Assembly (NCBI GenBank): GCA_036873135.1
Contig: JAPTYO010000002.1
Coordinates: forward strand, 47,669,452 to 47,733,451
DNA length: 64,000 nt
Direction of reading: 5' to 3'
Source: Clarkia xantiana subsp. parviflora
Taxonomy: Eukaryota; Streptophyta; Magnoliopsida; Myrtales; Onagraceae
Numbering within the stretch: position 1 is the first letter of the stretch; each line of letters starts with the position of its first letter. Positions 55,685 through 64,000 of this stretch are shown one piece after another. A model generated the notes under the pieces. The model worked only from the letters and a program-made list of their open reading frames with translations. It did not search any database and had not been told where the DNA came from. The position numbers were made by a program, and so were the translations under genes.

Positions 55685-57502
55685 AAGGATAATCTTCTAT
55701 CACAAAAGGAGCTGTTGTATCAAGCCCTTTTGCTCTCATTTCCATAACGCATCTACTTGTTGAAAAGTCCACACTCTCATATAAAGTGGCATCTTTCTAA
55801 TAATCTCATGAACCTAATGAAGTTGTTCTATCTTCGTAGGAACATCAGTATTCTATGTACGTTACTGGAAGCAAAACAAAGTAACTACAACATCTATTAT
55901 CTACACCAACAAGGAGTTTATTTCTCCATTCATAAATTGGCATCTATCTCAAGAAGGTGTCGGCAATACAAAGCTATTGCGCTATGTACACAGTCAACTT
56001 ATATGACGCAATGACAACTTGCGGATTATCTACAAAAAAGGGACTTATGGAAATTCTCTACTCAAAATGACGACTATTCCAGAGGCGTCAACTACAAGCG
56101 ATACCTTGGAATAACACCAAGGTCTACTATCAAAATGACGACTATTCCAGAGGCGTCAACTACAAGAAATACCTTGGAATAACACCAAGGTCTACTATCA
56201 AAATGACGACTATTCCAAAGGCGTCAACTACAAGCAATATCTTAGATTAACACCAAGATTTACTATCAAAAGTAGCATGTTGAGGTATCCTCTTTATAAA
56301 GACAAACCCCATGTTTACTTCTAAAAAATGACATGTTGTGACATCTCTTGTTAGAGGCAAATCCTCATGTTCATAGCCATTACCTGGATTCAGAACAGGA
56401 TGGGCAAATACAATACGGGACTGATCACCCCATACTATAAATGGCGGAAGTTCTCTTGTTAGACAACGACCCCACGCTATAATAAGTGTGTATATCCTGT
56501 TTAGGGTTCACTCTTTATGACGAACGTCCTCTTTTTAGACGACAATCCAATACTATGAATTCATGTTAAGGGTTCACTCTATACGGAGAATGTCCTCTTG
56601 TTAGATGACAATCCCGTACTATGAATTCCTGTTTAGGGTTCACTCTTTATGGCGAATGTCCTCTGGTTAGATGACTATCCCGTACTATGAATTCCTGTTT
56701 AGGGTTCACTCTTTATGACGAATGTCCTCTGGTTAGACAACAATCCCGTACTACGAATTCCTGTTCAAAGGTTCACACTTTACAGCAAGAGTCCTCTTAT
56801 TAGATGACAATTCCGTACTACAAATTTTAAAACCGTGTTGCATGGTTCCTGGACGCAGAAATCATGCATCACAATACAAATTTTCAAAAGTGTTACGTGG
56901 TAGCTGGACGCAGAAATCACGTATCACAAAGATTTTTTCAAAAAACCAAAATGTGTTTACGTATGCTTCCCCAACGCGGGTTGATACACGCTGGCAGGTG
57001 CGCACCCTATTTAAAAACTCATAAAATTTACAAGTCGAGTCTTGTATAACGTCGCCTTAGAGTGGAACTAAGAGACGGTATAAACTAGTATCTTACTTAA
57101 GCCAAGATAACACCTTTCAAATATACTACTTGTTAAGTCGCTATACGCGAACCACTTGACAGGTTACAACATATATAGCGGCAAGCTATTCAGGAAACAC
57201 GGGCAACATGCATAACGCATCATGCAAGCAATCTTGAATCAAAAGTGGCTATCGGTCACGATTGCGGGGACTACGTCTACGTTACTAGTCATCCACGTTC
57301 AATAAACACAGTAAGTGATAACGGTATGAAATATTACTAACAAGTTATCATGCAAACTGCTATGTATAAAGCAGGTTCAAATGACGTAGTTCAAAGCGAA
57401 CAAGTCACAAACAACAACCAAGGAACAACTCCAACAAAGTTCCAAACACAAACAGAAGCAAAGTGGAAACGAGCCCAACATGCTCAAAATAAAACGAGCA
57501 GT
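55685..57502 (+). other. Element C 3' non-coding region with two tandem repeats
   Basis: It contains a 68-bp repeat in three copies (56063-56275; AAATGACGACTATTCCAGAG and GCGTCAACTACAAG) and a 68-70-bp repeat in about five copies (56500-56830; CCTGTTTAGGGTTCACTCTT then GACAATCCCGTACTATG). Large parts are shared with element B at 34640-36100 in the same orientation relative to the element. No coding domain is visible. Confidence 0.8.
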
Positions 57503-58952
57503 TCAAATAGTGGCACCACCTCCAGAAGGCCCGGGGGCAACCTCCATAAACTCAGGAGAAGTAACAATGACGTTTACATCTCCGCTATCATCAACCAACA
57601 CCTCGTAGTTGGGAAGTCCACACTCCAAAAGGCTCAACGCCTCAATGTGAGAAAGGGCATAACTCGCATATGGCCCTAACTCGCCAAAAGGGAACCCAGG
57701 GTCAAGATCCTTCACACGAGTGAAGTAATCTTCGGAACGCTCGCTCATCAACTGGTTCACTATCTCCTCAACAGCAGCTTCAAAATCAGAAGTTCCCAAG
57801 TACTTGGTAAAACCCACTTGTATTCCTTTCTCCCGACTCTCCTTACCGAGAGCAAGTAATTCCACTCCTTGCGCATGAAGATCGTCTGTAATCTTCTTCT
57901 CAAGAGCGATCATCTCAGACTCAAGCTTTGATAAGCGAGTATGGCGCGCCTCATAACGGCCCTCAGAAGCAGTGACCTTCGAACTCATCAAACGAGCCTC
58001 CTCCTTGGTTCGTGACAACTCTTGACAAAGAGCATCACACTTATCCATAGCTGCCTGCTTCGCGCTTACCAGCTCCATAACAAAAGACGACATGTTCACC
58101 ATGTCGGCAACAACATGCACACATCAATGAGATAAGCCAAACATAAATCGCAAAAACAACAAACTTGGTAAAAGAATCAAGATACTTACGGGAGCAAATC
58201 GGGATAAGGCACTCTGCGCATAAGCCTCAGCCTCCTCATCAGTCGATGGACAAGAATGCCTATCACCCGGTGGAACACATCTGCGCAATACGCGAACTCC
58301 AACCTCTGGAGTGCGAAGTGAAGACTCCTTGGGAAAATAAAATCCACCATTACCAAAAGGTGCCCAAGTGTCCCCAGTAATGTCCAATCCAACTGGGCAG
58401 ACCAGATGGTCACGCCTAACAGGAGGAACCGCTACAACAAAGAAGAAAAGCGGTTAACAACAAATAACAAAACCACGGAATACATTCATCAAAATTATAC
58501 TAACAGAGTCTGCGGACTTCCACAAGTCGGTTTCCCAACTGGGGGGCAGATGGCGCTACATTGCTACTCGCGACTTCCTTGCCTTTACGAGTGGAAGTAG
58601 CCGCATTTGGCTTTAAGCGCTTGGGATCAGTCGGGCCACGCGCCACTGTGTCAGTCCGCTTGGAAGAAACGCGAGAATCAGACACTGGGGGAGTATCCCC
58701 GGTCACATGTGTAGAAGACCCTTTGCCAGGACCACGCCCCGAATTGGCAGGAGTGATGGGGGCAGGGGCCGCCAAAGCCTGATCGGCACGAGAAGCAATA
58801 CGCGAAGTCGCTGCATGGAGAGACGAACTTTTTCCGGCAAACCAACCTGCAATATAAATTCATGAAAGACATATAGCCGTTTAAAAGGCTATCCATCATG
58901 AGTGTCAAAATGCTCAAAAAAATTTCAAAGTAAGAATGAAGGACTTACTCAT
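57503..58952 (-). CDS. Antisense multi-exon ORF of element C (predicted, spliced)
   Basis: It runs opposite to pol, like the antisense gene of E. Exon 1 is ATGA (58952-58949), donor GTAAGT. Exon 2 is 58846-58505 (acceptor ATATTGCAG) and reads MSWFAGKSSSLHAATSRIAS; it is rich in proline, serine and basic residues (DPKRLKPNAATSTRKGKEV). An intron of 73 bases follows (GTTAGT to TTGTTGTAG). Exon 3 is 58431-58190 and reads SVPPVRRDHLVCPVGLDITG ... SALSRFAP, ending in donor GTAAGT. Exon 4 holds a long coiled-coil protein (AKQAAMDKCDALCQELSRTK, LSKLESEMIALEKKITDD) and an acidic end with stop at 57503. No AG acceptor is seen for exon 4, so this copy may be damaged there. The first two joins keep the frame. 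Function unknown. Confidence 0.7.
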
Positions 58953-59026
58953 AACGGCAATTCGATCCAAAAGAAAGGAGTTCCGTAGGAGGTTACTACG
59001 ACTTCACAGTCTGCAAGAACCAAGCA

Positions 59027-59220
59027 AAAGTCAACGCGCGTAGCAAGAATTCAACGCGCATAGCCAAGTCAACGCGCGTAGCAAAAGTCAACGCGCATAG
59101 CAAAAGTCAACGCACATAGCAAAAGTCAACGCGCGTAGCAAAAGTCAACGCGCATAGCCAAGTCAACGCGCGTAGCAAAAAGTCAACGCGTATAGCCAAG
59201 TCAACGCGCATAGCAAAGTT
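59027..59220 (+). repeat. 18-19-bp tandem repeat, about ten copies
   Basis: Units read GTCAACGCGCATAGCAAA or AGTCAACGCGCGTAGCAAA. The same array occurs in element B at 32262-32378 in the same orientation relative to the element. Confidence 0.9.
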
Positions 59221-60631
59221 GGTACGTGCAGTAAAAAGGGACCAACATCTTAAGAAGCTATCATGCAAACGGTGAGGCTAACGTGACGAACCGCAAGGAT
59301 CAAACACGGCAACACTTAGGAAAAATATTTTGCTAAGGCATCAAGACAACAAACGGCTACTCCCAAAGACGTTTGGCAATTCCCGTCAACCAACAAACCC
59401 GTCAAGGGAAAAAACTACGCATACCAACCAAAAAGCCTCTACGCGAAGACATGGGGGCAATATGTCCAATTGGGGAATTTTACCACAACTATCCACGGAA
59501 GTGAAAAATCGACTAAGGCATGAACCGACAATGATAGCAACGACAACCAACCAGCAACTATTCAACATACAAACACCAATAAACAGCTCTATATGACAAC
59601 AACGACAAATAGTTCAAACGAACAACAATACGGCAACATTCAAAATCAAGTCGAAGCTGCCCTGTAAAATCGAGTTTTCAGATTACCTCAAAATGTGATG
59701 AAAAGTATCACAATGGACTCCACTCGTCGAGACGATTTCAGAAAGGTAAGGACCGCGGCGAACGGAGCACGGGAAGGCGGCGCGTGGGTTACACGCGCCG
59801 GCAGGGCGATGCTCACGCGACGGCGCGTGAGGGCACGTCCGGCGTCGTCTGGCGATTCCGAAGGCGGCGCTGGAATCCTCGTGGCAATCTGAGTCGATTG
59901 GTGGTGTCAATTTCTGAAAACAAGTCAAGAATCAAACACGAAACTTTTGGGATGCACCTAAGGTTTATGACGGTGAAGAAACTATGAACACACAAATGAT
60001 TTCTAGAAATGGTGAAGTAATTACCTGCAAAGAAGAAGGAAGAATGAATTCCCAAAGAGCTGGAAGAATGATTGGGGATTTGTGTAATTACATATCCCAA
60101 AAGATTCCTTGATGATAAGGATTATAGGAGTAATTCATCTACACCCACGCCTAAGTACTTACGGTATACTCCACCCTCTTCTAAGTATTTACTCCTACAT
60201 ACATGATTATTTTGGCATTGCGCGTATCAAACCCGTCATTCTACACGCATGTTTTCATATTGCATGATTCATGATTTGATAATCACTAAGTCGTTTTAGA
60301 AGCATACGGATTATATTTCTTACGTCACGTAATTACGCTCTTGCCATGACCGTTACTTGTGCATGCACGTTGATAAAAGCAAGTCCGCATGACGTATTAC
60401 TAATTGCTTATATCCCTAGCGGTAATCATGTTCGCACGTTACATATGCGCATTCTCTATTGCACTAACCGTGATGACAGGAAATAAAGTCACTCGGTCAG
60501 AAAATCAAAGGACGGACGAAACCAAGATTTCTACGTCCAACCAACGACTAAAACCGGAAGGTTAGCGTCAAGCTCAAATTGGACGCGTATCCTAACTTAA
60601 AAATAGAGTCAAGAAAGGTTTTAAACCGTTA
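59221..60631 (+). other. Element C region before the polypurine tract
   Basis: No domain is recognised. A GC-rich block at 59740-59890, flanked by AT-rich sequence, has open frames of 65-95 codons on both strands and splice-like sites on the minus strand. It could be leader sequence of the antisense gene. The stretch 60120-60620 is shared with element B (31620-32080). Confidence 0.5.
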
Positions 60632-60648
60632 CTTGACTCGGGGGCAAG
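60632..60648 (+). other. Polypurine tract of element C
   Basis: CTTGACTCGGGGGCAAG lies directly before the 3' LTR, as in A and B. Confidence 0.87.
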
Positions 60649-61475
60649 TGATGGATATGTGTCCAATTCGGGTTCGTATTTATATTTCGGGCCCCGTAAA
60701 CACGTCAAAATTACATCACGACTTGAAAAACGTCTCCCAAAGGGTCAAAACGGTCCGGAAGCGCGTTACGCGCGTCCGGACCGGACGTCCGGATTGCGCG
60801 GCAAGCCGGACCTCGCCGAATTGCCCAAATTCGACGAGGTCCGGATTGCACTACGGGTATTGCGCGATTACCGATTACGCGATTACCGTTACGTGTAGAG
60901 AAGTCAAGTTCGCACATTGCCAATATTGATGACGGTTACCGCTTGCTTTTGAACCGTCATCAAACCGCTTTAAAACCGGGTTCGGTCCCAAGGAAGCCTA
61001 TAAATAGGAGGCCTTGGCCACCCATTTTGATACATCCTCTCATTTGCCCAACTTTGGTATTTTGAGCTCTGACTTCTCTCTAGAAACACTTTCTCTCTCT
61101 AAGATTACCTTTTTAGCCCTATAGTGACTTAGGCATCGGAGAGGGCTCCACTATCACAACCCCCCCCCCCTCTCCGTGCTAGTACTGGCCCTTCGTGCAG
61201 GAACCGGCGCCCAAGATGTTCGGACTTGTGCACAGACCATCGTTGCCCGAGACTCAGACGCCTCTTGAGACACAACCGCCTTTTGAGACTCAGACGCCTC
61301 CTGAGACACAACCGCCTTTTGAGACACAGACCTTTCCGAGACTCAGCGATAAAACCGAACACTCGTCAGTGGCACAAGGCGAAAACCTCTTCTAGACGAA
61401 GGGTGGCAGCCCGAAAACCCGCTCAACCATTCAGAAAGACGCGTCCCCACGACCCAGTTCATCCAGGACGCAACA
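60649..61475 (+). repeat. 3' LTR of element C (827 bp)
   Basis: It begins TGATGGATATG and ends GGACGCAACA. The shared motif TTAGGCATCGGAGAGGG lies at 61129-61145. Differences from the 5' LTR are few and mostly substitutions or changes in a C run. Confidence 0.94.
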
Positions 61476-61480
61476 ACAAT

Positions 61481-62637
61481 CATTATTGAGCATGCCAAAA
61501 CATCACTCAAGCCATAGTGCAACGTGTTGACAACAATCACAATGCATAAGGGAAGTTTAACAACTTATCTCTATTTTTCAAAAATTTCCAGCACATAGCC
61601 AAAATTTTGGCCGATTTGTGGAAGTAACCTCTTGTAGGAATTTTATCAAACACCTTGTTGGCATACTAGAGTAATCAATTTCAAGAGACAATCAAGATCC
61701 AATTGAGCCTAAGTAAGGTTGCGAATGTTTTAGCCATACCCGGAATTGGACTCACCACCGCGAGACGACACCGGAAAGCTGCCGCCGCCGCCCGCCACCG
61801 TCACGCGCCGTCGCCGGTGTCACACGCCACCGTGCTCCGCCGCGCCGTGACCGCCTCATCCTGCCGGAAATTTCGCTGGTGGTGATGGTTTGATGGCTGC
61901 CTGGAAATTGCTTGGTCTTCAAATATTTGACATTCAAATTAGTCGCTCCCAAGTTTTCTTCTTCTTCAAGAAAGGAAAGAACACTAAAAGCTACTAATGG
62001 TGGAGGATTAACTAATGGGTATTCTCTCTCCTATATCCATCCATCGTTATCTATAGGTACATCCTAAAACTTTAATTATTTCTTACTAAGTCCTCAAATA
62101 GAATGTTTACATGTTGTCATCTCCTTATTTCAACACTTAGAATTTTCTAAGTATGCTATGCACACATGATTTAGTGTACACATGATTTAGTGTATACATG
62201 ATTTAGTGCGCACAAGACATAGCGCGCGCATGACTTAACACGCGTTATACCATTTTAAATGCATGGTTCATATCTTTTATTATTATCACATGATTACTTG
62301 CATGATTTAATTATCAATCGCCTATTCGCATCTTTCATAATCATGCTAGCATCACGTTCATGTTGATATCATATGTCATGTTTGCATGTTTCCATGAAGA
62401 TCATCACATAAGTTCATAAACATGTGCGCATTGTTTATTGTTCACTGTGTTATATGTATATTGTTGGTTGCGCTAATCATGTCGACAGTTAACATACCGC
62501 CCGAAAAAAATTTAAGTGGATCGAAATCGAAGCCGTCGCGCTCAATTGTCAAACAAGCAACCCTTGAGGTCAGCTCCGAACCTAAATTGGGCTTATATCC
62601 TAGCTTAAAACAGAGTAACGTATGGTTTGAACTGTTA
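61481..62637 (+). other. Element A 3' region, last segment
   Basis: It carries A sequence after C. A GC-rich block at 61740-61870 resembles in position the block at 59740-59890 of C and has an antisense open frame of 66 codons without a domain. Repeats of TGATTTAGTG(T/C)ACA occur at 62160-62220. No gene is called. Confidence 0.6.
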
Positions 62638-62654
62638 CTTGACTCAGGGGCAAG
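62638..62654 (+). other. Polypurine tract of element A
   Basis: CTTGACTCAGGGGCAAG lies directly before the 3' LTR of A and differs by one base from that of C. Confidence 0.85.
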
Positions 62655-63302
62655 TGTTGGATATCTACCCAATTCGGGTTCGTATTTACATTCAGGACTT
62701 CGCAAACACGTCAAAAATCACATAACGGGCTCAAACACAATATCCGAGGTTCGAAAACGGTCCGGAAGCACGGCGTACGCATCCGGACCGAGCCTCCGGA
62801 TTGCTTAGGCAATCCGGACCCCGTCGGATTCTAAGTCCGATGTGGTCCGAACTGCTGTTGAACACCGCACGCTATTTTATCTACGCGCATCGAGAGAGGA
62901 GCTCTCCAAAGCCTAATCTAATCAAACCAGACGACGGTTCCCATTTTCCTTAAAACCGGCGTCGAACCGTACAAAAACCGGGATCGGTTCTAAGGTTGCC
63001 TATAAATAGGGGACTTTGGCCACTCATTTACACACATTCTCTAGATTTTGGCTTTGGAGCTCTGACCTCTCTCTAGAATATTTTCTCTCTCTAGACTCTT
63101 ATTTAAGCATCGGAGAGGGTTTAATCGGCACCACCCCCCCTCCCCTCCGTGCTGGTTATTGCCCTTCCTGCAGGTAGAAGATTACGCGAAGCCGACGAAG
63201 CGCGTATTGCCGACAGTCAGTTTTCGTCATCCATCCAGCCCGTCACACTCACAACCCGCATAGCCGAAGAGTCCGACTACCCGGTTGGATTTGGACGCAA
63301 CA
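62655..63302 (+). repeat. 3' LTR of element A (648 bp)
   Basis: It begins TGTTGGATATC and ends GGACGCAACA, followed by the duplication TATAA. TATA box TATAAATA at 63001-63008; TTAAGCATCGGAGAGGG at 63103-63119. The palindromic TTGCTTAGGCAATCC segment upstream is also present. Confidence 0.93.
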
Positions 63303-63307
63303 TATAA

Positions 63308-64000
63308 CAATATCACAAAAATGTACTCGCGCATAGAGCGTGCTAGTGTCTAGTATAAGTATTAGTTAATCCACTTAAGTGGATTTATTAATTTGATTTT
63401 ACTTTAAAATATAGACATGTGCGAGCGTATTGGTGGGAGATTTTTGTATTATTGATTTTTTTGCAATTAGAAAACTCGTAACGCGAGCTGATGTTTAGTA
63501 TATACACTAGGGATAAGTGGATTCAAAATTGTTAATTTAATTTTACTTTAAATTATAGATATGTGCACCAAATATGTGCGCGCATTGGTGGGAGCTTTTT
63601 ATATTATTGATTTGTTTACAATTAGGATACTTGTAGCTTGTATCATACATACAACGTGAGAGACATGTATCTCTATCAACATGTTTTGTTTTTGTTTTTT
63701 TTTTGTTTTGTTTTTTTTAAATTTGGGGTTGTAAAATGAAGTTATTTACTTTTACTTTTGATTGTAGACATATGTGCGTCTATTTGTAGGTGCATATTTG
63801 ATTTCAATTAGGATAATCATAACTTGTGTCGTATGTATAAACTGAGGGACATCTATCTCTATCAAACATGTTTGTTTTGAATAAAAAATAATAAAAATGT
63901 GATCGATATAATAAAGCTATTTTCAGTTTGATAATATGTTTTCATTTTACATAATTCAGGTCAATTTATTTGTATTTATATTTTTGTTTCTAATTAATAC
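63308..64000. repeat. AT-rich flank with three degenerate repeats
   Basis: Three segments starting near 63391, 63530 and 63741 share TTTACTTTAAATTATAGA, ATGTGC, TTGGTGGGAGCTTTTT and, later, GAGACATGTATCTCTATCAA. Spacing is 140-210 bp. It is the target DNA of element A, continuing from 13087. No gene is visible. Confidence 0.55.

Larger units (their letters stand above)
50936..61475 (+). mobile_element. Element C: Tat-related LTR retrotransposon lacking the capsid (10.5 kb)
   Basis: LTRs at 50936-51769 and 60649-61475, with the duplication ACAAT at 50931-50935 and 61476-61480. The interior has a gag leader fused to the protease linker, RT, two RNase H domains, an integrase core, tandem repeats, an antisense spliced ORF (57503-58952) and a polypurine tract. 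LTRs closely resemble those of element B, so C is the pol-bearing relative of B. Confidence 0.94.

Noticed and set aside
59700..60100. GC-rich antisense frames in element C that could be a captured host exon.
   Set aside because: The readings change composition with the GC content and have no recognisable domain; kept only as possible leader of the antisense gene.
62620..62720. A protease-like LLDSGAS in an open frame at the end of element A.
   Set aside because: It is the translation of the polypurine tract CTTGACTCAGGGGCAAG followed by the LTR start. There is no protease fold around it.

Overview
The window is plant nuclear DNA made almost entirely of LTR retrotransposons. The lineages present are plant-specific: Tat-type Ty3/gypsy with two RNase H domains, a Ty1/copia remnant, an L1-type LINE, a hAT-type MITE and a large non-coding LTR element. 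I find no host protein-coding gene, rRNA, tRNA or CRISPR array. The species cannot be assigned from the sequence.

Left part (1-13087), a scrapyard of old insertions. Element F (1-5424, minus strand, cut by the window edge) is a Tat element with its 5' LTR at 4775-5424. It abuts an old LTR remnant (5425-6299), which abuts a Ty1/copia pol remnant (6300-8400, minus). The copia remnant was itself hit by a hAT-type MITE (6629-7048, 8-bp target duplication CTCCAGGT) and by a solo LTR of the F/E type (7264-8023, duplication TCTAT). A 5'-truncated, decayed L1-type LINE (about 9000-12215, minus) and AT-rich DNA follow.

Right part (13093-63302), one nested structure. Element A begins with an LTR at 13093 and ends with the matching LTR at 63302. 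Both outer ends carry the 5-bp duplication TATAA, so A is one insertion of about 9.2 kb now stretched to 50.2 kb. Four other elements are inserted side by side in its 3' non-coding part: E (19358-30365, plus, duplication CCAAC), B (30823-40681, minus, TGCAC), D (41207-50786, minus, AAGGC/ACGGC) and C (50936-61475, plus, ACAAT).

Division of labour. E and F carry gag, protease, reverse transcriptase, a degenerate and an intact RNase H, and integrase, now with lesions. C has protease, RT, both RNase H domains and the integrase core, but has lost the gag capsid and the integrase zinc finger. A and B have no RT or integrase; after the protease region they carry a second gag-like block with its own CHHC knuckle. 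B and C have closely similar LTRs, so a gag-bearing and a pol-bearing form of one family sit in the same nest. E and C each carry, between pol and the 3' LTR, a multi-exon gene on the opposite strand with recognisable splice signals. D has long LTRs and a tRNA-type primer site, but its 6.4-kb interior is arrays of tandem repeats (a LARD).
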